From positions 1 through 22,202 of the IMG/VR virus record IMGVR_UViG_3300021197_000168: a stretch of 22,202 nt of DNA. One strand, given 5' to 3'. The notes under the pieces are model-generated. The model made no database searches. It worked only from the letters and a program-made list of their open reading frames with translations, and was not told the origin of the DNA. The position numbers and the translations under genes are program-made. Origin of the DNA: a virus. Positions 13,201 to 19,450 of the stretch are shown here, piece after piece (the stretch's first letter is position 1; each line of letters opens with the position of its first letter).

Positions 13201-13888
13201 AGGCGGTGGAGGAGGAGGTGGAGGTGGTGGTGACACAGATCCACCAGATCCTAATGCTTGGGCAAGAGAGATTACAGATCCTTTAGAATGGGCAAGAGAA
13301 AACCTAAAAACTGAAGGTAAAAGTGTTTTAGAACTTGGTGTATCTGTTGCAAGAACCAGAGCTTTAGCATTTGTTGCAGAGGCTGAAGGTCTTGAAAATC
13401 TGGCATTTGACTTAAGAAAAGAAGCAAGAAAAGTAGTAGACGAAAAGAAATTATTACAGCTTGTTCCTGAAGGTGGAATGAACGGAAGTGTATATGCTTC
13501 TCCTCTTGGAAAAGAAAGAGACTTAGTAAACAGTATCTTTAGCATTAAAGACAAAGAAAAAAATATTACAAAATCTCAAAGTAGCTCAGGTGTATTTGAC
13601 AGTTTTAAAACTTCTGCTGCACAAACTGAAAAAGACGTTAAGGCCGCAAAAGAAAAAAGAAAGAAATCAGGAACATCTGCAGCTGAAAAAGCAGCAGCTA
13701 TGAGAGATGCAAGGACAACAGATAAACAAGACGGAAAAAGCACAGGAGGTTTTAAAGACGATAGTGCAAATCCACTCTCCTCAGCAGATAGAGTTTCAAA
13801 TTATCAATCTAATGGTCAAATGTTTAGAGGCCAAGGAGGTAGGGCTGAAGGTGGACTGATGCAAAGGAAGAAAAAGAAAGGCAAATAA
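10271..13888 (+). CDS. 1205-aa multidomain, probably ejected virion protein with cell-wall hydrolase domain
   Basis: Start ATG 10271 has AAGGG 9 bases upstream. After a Pro/Lys-rich lead, residues about 105-280 form a CHAP/NlpC-like (TIGR02594-type) peptidase with likely catalytic Cys163 (AWCAAFVAHVL), His225 (GDHVAFYSG) and Asn255 (VVGGNQG). A hydrophobic Gly/Ala segment follows (LLAGALGGATIIGLIPGIGD, 399-418), which could enter membranes. Residues about 530-730 (RLDIPAYNKYDKWVV, QVGMNPYRGSQFYD, QVGPLVLAKNA) recall a domain of phage polyvalent proteins. Next come PGSLAKEVRDDIPAMLSEGE (about 784-803), a Gln/Pro/Thr-rich linker, twelve glycines (976-987) and a charged helical C terminus ending AEGGLMQRKKKKGK. 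Its place between portal and scaffold, its size and its wall hydrolase suggest an internal protein injected with DNA that opens the wall. The function is inferred. Confidence 0.75.
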   Translation: MVLNIQGNQTEPATTIGRFGLEKEDPTIGIDLPEGLYNQVDTYLESAQSSPDAFYPELPSETSTEPSVVSQTDKLFNKKPKPRPRKPIPNISPKIRPGSVSPIDKILELNYLLEGTRDPNSKKSKILSGLNELTETGKKAIKGFMDTAAGGETSFNPAVDAWCAAFVAHVLSELGADPLKSKDRYDRLRADKYRNYGSKVENFADAKEGDIIVFDLANNDGIGDHVAFYSGERITSQGGKSSYTGKEYINVVGGNQGIGEVSIRENAFGYTKDKVLAIRRITYNDIDFDFTQEMAKQNPVFKKFIPEYASLNPNDDDDDLPSFDEGGLAEDDQMGILGFTAQGVQQEVDKYVDKDAEAAKEITFKDAAKFVAELTPVIGDAMAAKEVYDELQKDDPNYLLAGALGGATIIGLIPGIGDAAAAAIRTGARKALDVAKRVEVDPDAVGMMGGSIRIRITNKDADVKEAERLIDDPDALKAWQETEGGKGKRQENPADSEAAAQALIEGSITSKEARKRVGDAIPPPKEYTADEVRKMMPTVTDVTGAMGKKARDYGILGVKGFDLKLKKGQLIGTRLDIPAYNKYDKWVVSIHDGGTKEKINLRGSVLGYGQAIRLKNVRFGSDATTALDIARGKRTDRKTLQDATDKKTGKPAKQDKATIARAVGEYVPEDPYKLQEMAASIIESGSKEWTQVGMNPYRGSQFYDKKTGKIIFDAEEMIQVGPLVLAKNAKVATISDLKEMAVRTKDGKLRMFNEGGTAMKDQMQMAFKDDGMTKDPVSGNEVPPGSLAKEVRDDIPAMLSEGEYVVPADVLRYYGVNFFENLRNQAKSGLQTMENTGRIGGDPMSPQQVQQNMSGQPMTNAPPAQPVAANTGPAMLGQQSQTGTNTATTGQATQNTFAPMNFSTVGFSQYQQPTQKPTSVTSTKTYVNADNTSDTRIVTYVDGVVTPPADSKYTRPPYYLMGSPALAEAIKGAPKGGGGGGGGGGGGDTDPPDPNAWAREITDPLEWARENLKTEGKSVLELGVSVARTRALAFVAEAEGLENLAFDLRKEARKVVDEKKLLQLVPEGGMNGSVYASPLGKERDLVNSIFSIKDKEKNITKSQSSSGVFDSFKTSAAQTEKDVKAAKEKRKKSGTSAAEKAAAMRDARTTDKQDGKSTGGFKDDSANPLSSADRVSNYQSNGQMFRGQGGRAEGGLMQRKKKKGK

Positions 13889-13904
13889 ATAATTATAAGG
13901 CTAC

Positions 13905-13918
13905 TCAGCTACGGCTGA
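13905..13918 (+). promoter_or_regulatory. UACG tetraloop hairpin before the scaffold gene
   Basis: TCAGC-TACG-GCTGA forms a 5-bp stem closed by a C(UACG)G loop, one of the most stable RNA tetraloops. It lies in the 52-base gap between the 1205-aa gene and the scaffold gene, 22 bases before the scaffold ATG. With no U-tract it is more likely an mRNA stability or processing element than a terminator. Confidence 0.6.
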
Positions 13919-13940
13919 CCCCAACAGAAAAGGAAAAAAT

Positions 13941-14876
13941 ATGCCTGAATTAACAGAAGTAGAAAAACCTAAAACAGCAGGTTTTGTAGATCGTGGATTC
14001 AACCACTCAAAAAAACAAAAGCGTATTGAAGAAGAAGAGCAAGAGATTGCCAAGCTAGAAGCAGAGGCTCGAGGTGAAGAAGTTGTTGAAGATAAACCCA
14101 GTGGCGAGAATACTGAGGACACAGAAGTTCAAGCAACAGACGATACCAAACAAGAAGAAGCCACAGAGGAAACCGAAACACAAGAAGATGATTCAGAGTT
14201 AACTGCTGAAGAAAAGTCTTTTAAGAAACGTTACGGTGACTTGCGTAGACACATGCAAGAAAAAGAAAAAGAGTGGAACGAAAGAATCCAAGCTCTTGAA
14301 AAGCGTAAAGCATCAGACACAATAATACCACCAAAAACTCCTGAAGAGATTGATGAGTGGGCAAAACAATATCCTGATGTAGCAGGTATCTTTAACAAGA
14401 TAGCAGAAGAAAAAGCTAAACAGATGTTTAGTAAAGCTGAATCAAGATTAAAAGAATTAGATGATGCACACAGCGAAGCTCTAAGATTAAAAGCTGAGAA
14501 CGTCATACGTAAGTCTCATGATGACTTTGACGAATTAAAAGCTTCAGAAGAGTTTCACAACTGGGTAGATGTACAACCCAAGTGGGTTAAGGATGCACTG
14601 TATGAAAACTCAGATGATCCTGCTTCAGTTGTTCGTGTTATTGATCTTTATAAAGTTGATAAAGGTATTAGTGTAGCAGACAAGCGTGATAGCAAAAAAG
14701 CTGCAGCTTCTACCATTACCAAAGGAACTCGTACTTCTATTGACGCAAAAGGTACTTCAGGTCAAATAAAAGAGTCTGACGTAGCTAAAATGTCAACAAA
14801 GGAGTTTGAGGAACGTCAAGATGAAATTGCCGAAGCAATGAAAAAAGGTAAATTTATCTATGACGTATCTAATTAG
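13941..14876 (+). CDS. Capsid scaffolding protein
   Basis: A 311-aa, strongly acidic and helical protein directly upstream of the major capsid gene. It would guide coat assembly and then leave the procapsid. The N-terminal half is Glu/Thr-rich and coiled-coil-like (RIEEEEQEIAKLEAEARGEE; EKSFKKRYGDLRRHMQEKEK). The middle has TPEEIDEWAKQYPDVAGIFN and then FHNWVDVQPKWVKDALYENS, segments I recognise from marine podovirus scaffolds. The C terminus is basic and then ends EERQDEIAEAMKKGKFIYD, as expected for the coat-binding end. The start has AAAAGGA 6 bases upstream. A promoter begins at the base after its stop codon, so the capsid gene can be transcribed apart from it. Confidence 0.85.
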   Translation: MPELTEVEKPKTAGFVDRGFNHSKKQKRIEEEEQEIAKLEAEARGEEVVEDKPSGENTEDTEVQATDDTKQEEATEETETQEDDSELTAEEKSFKKRYGDLRRHMQEKEKEWNERIQALEKRKASDTIIPPKTPEEIDEWAKQYPDVAGIFNKIAEEKAKQMFSKAESRLKELDDAHSEALRLKAENVIRKSHDDFDELKASEEFHNWVDVQPKWVKDALYENSDDPASVVRVIDLYKVDKGISVADKRDSKKAAASTITKGTRTSIDAKGTSGQIKESDVAKMSTKEFEERQDEIAEAMKKGKFIYDVSN

Positions 14877-14904
14877 TTGACACTTTAAGAGTCTTCTATA
14901 TAAC
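14877..14904 (+). promoter_or_regulatory. Sigma70-like promoter driving the major capsid gene
   Basis: A perfect -35 box TTGACA (14877-14882) starts at the base after the scaffold stop codon. With a 16-bp spacer comes TATAAC (14899-14904), five of six matches to the -10 consensus. It heads the longest non-coding gap of the window (214 bases) and the most abundant virion protein. This suggests use of host RNA polymerase for capsid expression. Confidence 0.65.
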
Positions 14905-14909
14905 TACGT

Positions 14910-14953
14910 GTATCTGTATTGAAGCCTCCTGTATGGACTACCTTCAAAGATAC
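14910..14953 (+). promoter_or_regulatory. Bulged 12-bp hairpin at the start of the capsid mRNA leader
   Basis: GTATCT (14910-14915) pairs with AGATAC (14948-14953). After a 3-base bulge, TTGAAG (14919-14924) pairs with CTTCAA (14942-14947), leaving a 17-base loop. It starts a few bases after the -10 box, so it would be at the very 5' end of the transcript, where such structures protect mRNA. The rest of the gap (14954-15078) holds no ORF or RNA gene I can recognise. Confidence 0.6.
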
Positions 14954-15090
14954 TTCTCAAATAAAAGCATAAACTACAAAAAAAGACTTACCTGTACAAG
15001 TATAGGCCCACTTATGTGTTACCCTAGAACGTTCAGCCTCTTTCAAGGTGTTTAGCTCCATTAAGCCAAATATCATGGAAGGATTTAATC

Positions 15091-16164
15091 ATGGCTTTTC
15101 AAACCGCATCAGGTTACGGTAATTTACCTAACGGTAATTTTTCTAGCGTAATCTACTCCAAAAAAGTACAGCTTGCTTTCCGCAAGAGTACTGTAGTAGG
15201 AGACATAACTAACTCTGATTATTTTGGGGATATTTCTGCCCAAGGTGATACAGTGAAAATCATCAAAGAACCTGAAATCTCAGTGAGCGCATATGCTAGG
15301 GGTACACAGGTTTCAGCACAAGATCTTGACGATGAAGACTTTTCTCTAGTCGTAGATAAGGCCAACTACTATGCCTTTAAGATCGATGATATCGAAGAGG
15401 CGCACTCGCATGCAAATTTCATGCAGCTTGCAACAGATCGTGCAGCATATCGTTTAGCTGATCAGCATGACCAAGAAGTTCTTGGCTATCTATCAGGTTT
15501 TAAACAGTCTGCTCTACACTCAGTTGCAGGTACAGCGAATGACGTAGTAAACGGAACTAAAGCTGTATCAACAGCAGGTTCTGACGAACTGCTTTCAAGC
15601 ATGAAGTTGATCAAGAGTTCATTTGGTAATATTACAACATCGTCTGCAGGGGATCACTCAATCCCAATAACTGCACGTATGCCAGGTGCTACTTCTTTAC
15701 CAACAGCTACAGTTTCACCTGCGATGGTTGTATCCAGAATGAAACGATTGCTTGATCAGCAACAAGTTGATTCACAAGGCAGGTGGCTTGTAATTGACCC
15801 TGTGTTCATGGAAATACTTTCCGATGAGGATTCACGTTTCATGAATGGAGACTACGGTGAGTCTGGTGGACTACGTAACGGTCTTGTAATCAACAACTTT
15901 CACGGCTTTCGTTTGTACGTGTCATCAAACCTACCTGCTGTAGGTACTGGTGCAGGTACATCAGGAACAGCAAACCAAAACTCAAACTTTGGTGTGATTG
16001 TTGGTGGACATGATTCTGCTGTCGCAACTGCAGAGCAGATCAGTAAAACTGAAACATATCGTGATCCTGACAGCTTTGCTGACATTGTTCGTGGTATGCA
16101 CTTATACGGCAGAAAAATACTAAGGCCAGAAGCCTTGGTTACTGCTAAATACAACGCAGCGTAA
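15091..16164 (+). CDS. Major capsid protein
   Basis: A 357-aa protein forming the icosahedral shell. The start has AAGGA 7 bases upstream. I recognise the N terminus (MAFQTASGYGNLPNGNFSS, VIYSKKVQLAFRKSTVV) and the segments DTVKIIKEPEISVSAYARGT, QDLDDEDFSLVVDKANYYAF and DDIEEAHSHANFMQLATDRA as those of major capsid proteins in uncultured marine podoviruses. Near the C terminus are RWLVIDPVFMEILSDEDSRF and MHLYGRKILRPEALVTAKY, in line with the HK97-like coat fold. Position after scaffold and before the decoration-like gene agrees. It has its own promoter, a structured leader and a terminator-like hairpin after the next gene, so capsid and decoration genes form a short high-level unit. Confidence 0.92.
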   Translation: MAFQTASGYGNLPNGNFSSVIYSKKVQLAFRKSTVVGDITNSDYFGDISAQGDTVKIIKEPEISVSAYARGTQVSAQDLDDEDFSLVVDKANYYAFKIDDIEEAHSHANFMQLATDRAAYRLADQHDQEVLGYLSGFKQSALHSVAGTANDVVNGTKAVSTAGSDELLSSMKLIKSSFGNITTSSAGDHSIPITARMPGATSLPTATVSPAMVVSRMKRLLDQQQVDSQGRWLVIDPVFMEILSDEDSRFMNGDYGESGGLRNGLVINNFHGFRLYVSSNLPAVGTGAGTSGTANQNSNFGVIVGGHDSAVATAEQISKTETYRDPDSFADIVRGMHLYGRKILRPEALVTAKYNAA

Positions 16165-16179
16165 GGGAGGATATAACTT

Positions 16180-16716
16180 ATGGCTACTTTTGATATGACT
16201 TCCTCAGCTACTGTAGGTGTTGATTCTAACAGCATTGCAGCAGCTACCTCACGTTATCAAGCAATGGGAATGTACATGCGTGAAGCACGTTTGGACATTG
16301 CCAAAATGGTAGAAGACGGATACTCCTGTACCAATGGGGATATCTTTCAGCTTCTAGAAATTCCTGCTAATACATTAGTGTTGTTTGCAGGTGCTGAAGT
16401 TGAGACTGCTTTTAACGGCACATCTCCAACTGTGGATATTGATTTTGCAGCAGGTGATGATATTGTTGATGGTGGTGACGTTTCCTCTGCAGGTTTTTTA
16501 GCAAGTGGTACAAACGGTCAATCTATGGTTGTTAATACTGCTGCTGCAGATACGTTTACTGCACACGTAACAACTACAGACACAATTGACGTTAAGTTAA
16601 TTGCTTCTTCTGCAGATGTTACATCTGGTATCCTACGTGTTGTTGCATGTTGCATTGACACAGGTGCTAGAGGTGGACGTGCTCCAACTGAAGTGGATCG
16701 TGATCTACTAGCATAA
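16180..16716 (+). CDS. Capsid-associated (decoration-type) protein
   Basis: A 178-aa protein 15 bases after the major capsid gene, with GGGAGG 9 bases before the ATG. It is Ala/Thr/Asp-rich and beta-like: QLLEIPANTLVLFAGAEVET, then SPTVDIDFAAGDDIVDGGD and TTDTIDVKLIASSADVTSGI, ending in a basic-acidic tail GGRAPTEVDRDLLA. Proteins of this style directly after the capsid gene are usually head decoration or stabilising proteins in marine podoviruses. Gene order and the strong ribosome site fit one copy per coat subunit, but this is inferred. A terminator-like hairpin follows. Confidence 0.65.
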   Translation: MATFDMTSSATVGVDSNSIAAATSRYQAMGMYMREARLDIAKMVEDGYSCTNGDIFQLLEIPANTLVLFAGAEVETAFNGTSPTVDIDFAAGDDIVDGGDVSSAGFLASGTNGQSMVVNTAAADTFTAHVTTTDTIDVKLIASSADVTSGILRVVACCIDTGARGGRAPTEVDRDLLA

Positions 16717-16725
16717 AACAACTTT

Positions 16726-16751
16726 AGGGGCTGACTTAGGTTAGCCCCTTT
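16726..16751 (+). terminator. Rho-independent terminator-like hairpin after the capsid unit
   Basis: AGGGGCTGAC (16726-16735) pairs with GTTAGCCCCT (16740-16749) across a TTAG loop: 10 bp with one G-U pair. A short, broken T-run (TTT, then AGCTTATTT) follows. It sits 10 bases after the decoration gene stop and 22 bases before the next start, so it likely reduces read-through into the tail genes. Confidence 0.65.
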
Positions 16752-16772
16752 AGCTTATTTAAAGGAAACAAT

Positions 16773-17711
16773 ATGGCTTTGACATTTCTCTCTTTAACTA
16801 ACGATGTAATTACACGTATGAATGAAGTGGCACTTACTTCCACTACTTTTGCTAGTGCAAGAGGTGTTCAGGTACAATGTCAAAATGCTGTTAATGAGTC
16901 TATAAGATATATTAACCAAAGAGAGTTTGGATACTCTTTTAATCACGCACAAAATTCTTCTACTTTAACTCCAGGTGTGTGTAGATACACTGTACCAACT
17001 AGTACTAAATCAATAGATTATGCCACAGCTAGAATTAAAAAAGATGAAGATGTTAATGCTGCAGGAAATAATCTAACAGTTCTTAACTATAACGAATACA
17101 TAGAAAAAGGTTTTCCTAACGAGGAAGATCAAGTTGAAACAACAACTTTAAATGGATCACACTCAAGTTCTGTAACAACTCTTACTCTAACATCTAGCAC
17201 AGGTTTTGCTTCATCAGGTAAAGTATACATTGGTGGAGAGCAAATAACTTACACCGGTGTTTCAGGTAACGATATTACAGGTTGCACTAGAGGTGCTAAT
17301 AGTACAACTGCTGCTCTACATGCTGATGGCACAACAGTAACACAGTTTGATGGTGGTGGTGTTCCCAGAAATATAGTTAGAACTCCCGATAATAATTATT
17401 TAGTGTACCCTTATCCAGATAAACAGTACACACTTATATTTGATTACTTTACATTTCCATCTGATTTATCAGCACATGGAGACACTACAAGTATTCCAGA
17501 TAGGTTTGCACCAGTAATTGTAGATGGTGCGGCTGCTTTTGTTTATCAGTATCGAGGTGAAACACAACAATATCAATTAAACTTTGCTAGGTTTGAGCAA
17601 GGTATTAAAAATATGCAGAGCTTACTTATTAACAAGTATGAGTATGTACGATCTACAGTCATACTTGCCCCCAGAGGTTCTGCTAACTTTGCAGGTGGAG
17701 TAGTTTCCTAA
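16773..17711 (+). CDS. Tail tubular protein A-like / head-tail adaptor with inserted beta module
   Basis: A 312-aa protein, the first of the tail genes. The N-terminal part (LSLTNDVITRMNEVALTSTT, CQNAVNESIRYINQREFGY) and the C-terminal part (RFAPVIVDGAAAFVYQYRG, ARFEQGIKNMQSLLINKYEY) resemble the helical, adaptor-like tubular A proteins of podoviruses, which join portal and tail. Between them, residues about 123-191 form a Thr/Ser/Gly-rich module with TGFASSGKVYIGGEQITYTG and GCTRGANSTTAALHADGTTV. The same module occurs in the next gene. Without the insert, the length would be near the usual 200-240 aa of the family. GGAAACAAT precedes the ATG. Its stop overlaps the next start (TAATG). Confidence 0.7.
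   Translation: MALTFLSLTNDVITRMNEVALTSTTFASARGVQVQCQNAVNESIRYINQREFGYSFNHAQNSSTLTPGVCRYTVPTSTKSIDYATARIKKDEDVNAAGNNLTVLNYNEYIEKGFPNEEDQVETTTLNGSHSSSVTTLTLTSSTGFASSGKVYIGGEQITYTGVSGNDITGCTRGANSTTAALHADGTTVTQFDGGGVPRNIVRTPDNNYLVYPYPDKQYTLIFDYFTFPSDLSAHGDTTSIPDRFAPVIVDGAAAFVYQYRGETQQYQLNFARFEQGIKNMQSLLINKYEYVRSTVILAPRGSANFAGGVVS
17139..17345 (+). repeat. Inserted beta module, copy A
   Basis: Protein-level repeat: residues about 123-191 of the tubular A-like protein. Shared residues with copy B are TGF.SSG, E..TYTGV, TG.TR.A.STTAA.HA and a final V. DNA identity between the copies is low by eye, so this is an old or independently acquired module rather than a recent duplication. Confidence 0.75.
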
Positions 17712-19450
17712 TGCCTGATTTTTCTCAAGCTCAACCTGCAGCGTTTAACTGTGAGGGTGGCTTAGTTTTAAATCGTTCTACTTTCTTAATGCAACCTGGA
17801 GAGGCTTTAGAGTTAGAAAACTTTGAGCCTGACATTGAGGGTGGCTACAGGAGAATAAACGGTTTTCGTAAATACGTAAATCATCAAGTGCCTCAAACAT
17901 CTAGCTCTGGCGAAAAGGTGTTGATGGTTGCTACCTTTGCAGATAAAGTGTTAGCAGCTAGAGGTGAAAAGATATTTAGTTCTTCATCTACTGAGCTTGC
18001 AACTAAAATTGTTTCTACTACAGGCATGACAGGATCTGGAACTATATCTGTAGACTCTACTACAGGATTTTCTTCTAGTGGAACACTACAGATTAACAGT
18101 GAAATATTTACGTACACTGGTGTTACCTCTACTACTTTTACAGGAGTAACTCGTGCTGCATCAAGTACAACTGCTGCTAATCATGCTGTTGATGATGTAG
18201 TCTCAGAGTCTTGGACTGAGATAGACACTGGTAGAACGAGTGCAAGTAAATACAGTTTTGAAAGATATAACTTTGACGGTAATGAAAAGATTATATTTGT
18301 TGACGGTGCAAATGCCCCAACTATTTTTAATTCTTCTTTATCAGCAACAGATGTTAGTGAAAGTTCTGTAGCAGGTTCTACAATAGTTGTAGCTTTTAAA
18401 AACCACATGTTTTACGCAGGTAAATCTACTACACCACAGACCTTAGTATTTAGTGAACCTTTTGACGAAGATGGTTTCCAATCAGGTGATGGTGCAGGAA
18501 CTATCAAAGTAGATGATAATATTGTCGGACTAAAAGTATTTAGGGATTCTTTATTTATATTTTGTGAAAACAGAATATTTAAAATGACAGGATCTACTCT
18601 AAGTGACTTTGCTATACAACCAGTTACCAGAGATATTGGTTGCGTAAATAAAGACACTATACAGGAATTTGCAGGTGACTTGTTATTCCTTGGTCCTGAC
18701 GGACTTAGAACTGTTGCTGCTACTGAAAGAATTGGTGATACGGCTCTTGGTGCTATTACACAAAACGTTCAATCTATTTTTGATGCTAACATTAAAGATT
18801 CAACAGTGTTTGAAAGTGTAGTTATACCAGATAAAACACAGTACAGAATATTCTTTTCAAAAGCAGGACAAGGTGAAAATTTAACTAAGGGTATCATTTG
18901 TGTTAGAAGAGCAGACAGGTTTGAGTTTTCAGAAATACGTGGGGTAAAACCTGCAGCTACGGATGCTTTAGTCGTTGATGGAGATGTTCTAGTATTACAT
19001 GGTGATTTTTCAGGCTACATCCACAGACAAGAAGAAGGTAATACTTTTGATGGTACAGCAATACTAGCAAGATACAGAAGCCCTGATTTAAGTTTTGGAG
19101 ACACTGGTGTTAGAAAACACATGCAAAGGGTTATCCTTAACTATAAACCTGAATCAGCAATAGATGCAGATTTGTTTGTTCGCTATGACAATGAAGCTTC
19201 AGACTCAGCAAGACCTGCAGCATATGCTTTAGACAGTTCTCAGGTTGCGGCACAATTTGGATCTGCAACTTTTAGTACATCTAGTAGTGCTGCACAGTTT
19301 GTTTTTGGTGGACCTTCACAGCCACTTGTAAGACAGTCAGTAGAAGGATCAGGTTTTTCCGTAGCGTTAAGAATTAATGATGGTGGTGAGACAGCACCAT
19401 ATTCCCTAAAAGGGTTTCAATTAGAATATCAGGTAGGAGCAAGACGTTAG
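17711..19450 (+). CDS. Tail tubular protein B-like / tail stabilisation protein
   Basis: A 579-aa protein coupled to the previous tail gene (TAATG). The start PDFSQAQPAAFNCEGGLVLN then MQPGEALELENFEPDIEGGY recalls tail nozzle proteins of marine podoviruses, which begin with a motif for oligomer packing and binding of gene products around the tail axis. Residues about 104-166 carry the inserted beta module shared with the upstream gene. The remainder is beta-rich and propeller-like (FKNHMFYAGKSTTPQTLVFS; DNIVGLKVFRDSLFIFCENR; GDLLFLGPDGLRTVAATERI; ALVVDGDVLVLHGDFSGYIH). Such blade-like repeats fit T7 gp12 or P22 gp10-type nozzles. It is likely the distal tail tube to which the fiber binds. Assignment is from position and fold impression. 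Confidence 0.7.
   Translation: MPDFSQAQPAAFNCEGGLVLNRSTFLMQPGEALELENFEPDIEGGYRRINGFRKYVNHQVPQTSSSGEKVLMVATFADKVLAARGEKIFSSSSTELATKIVSTTGMTGSGTISVDSTTGFSSSGTLQINSEIFTYTGVTSTTFTGVTRAASSTTAANHAVDDVVSESWTEIDTGRTSASKYSFERYNFDGNEKIIFVDGANAPTIFNSSLSATDVSESSVAGSTIVVAFKNHMFYAGKSTTPQTLVFSEPFDEDGFQSGDGAGTIKVDDNIVGLKVFRDSLFIFCENRIFKMTGSTLSDFAIQPVTRDIGCVNKDTIQEFAGDLLFLGPDGLRTVAATERIGDTALGAITQNVQSIFDANIKDSTVFESVVIPDKTQYRIFFSKAGQGENLTKGIICVRRADRFEFSEIRGVKPAATDALVVDGDVLVLHGDFSGYIHRQEEGNTFDGTAILARYRSPDLSFGDTGVRKHMQRVILNYKPESAIDADLFVRYDNEASDSARPAAYALDSSQVAAQFGSATFSTSSSAAQFVFGGPSQPLVRQSVEGSGFSVALRINDGGETAPYSLKGFQLEYQVGARR
18020..18208 (+). repeat. Inserted beta module, copy B
   Basis: Residues about 104-166 of the tubular B-like protein, with TGFSSSGTLQINSEIFTYTG and GVTRAASSTTAANHAVDDVV. 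It lines up with copy A over its full length without large gaps. Confidence 0.75.

Noticed and set aside
14954-15078. Possible small RNA or tRNA in the capsid leader
   Set aside because: No cloverleaf, T-loop consensus or other RNA family pattern could be built by eye; only weak short pairings such as CAC-TTAT-GTG remain.
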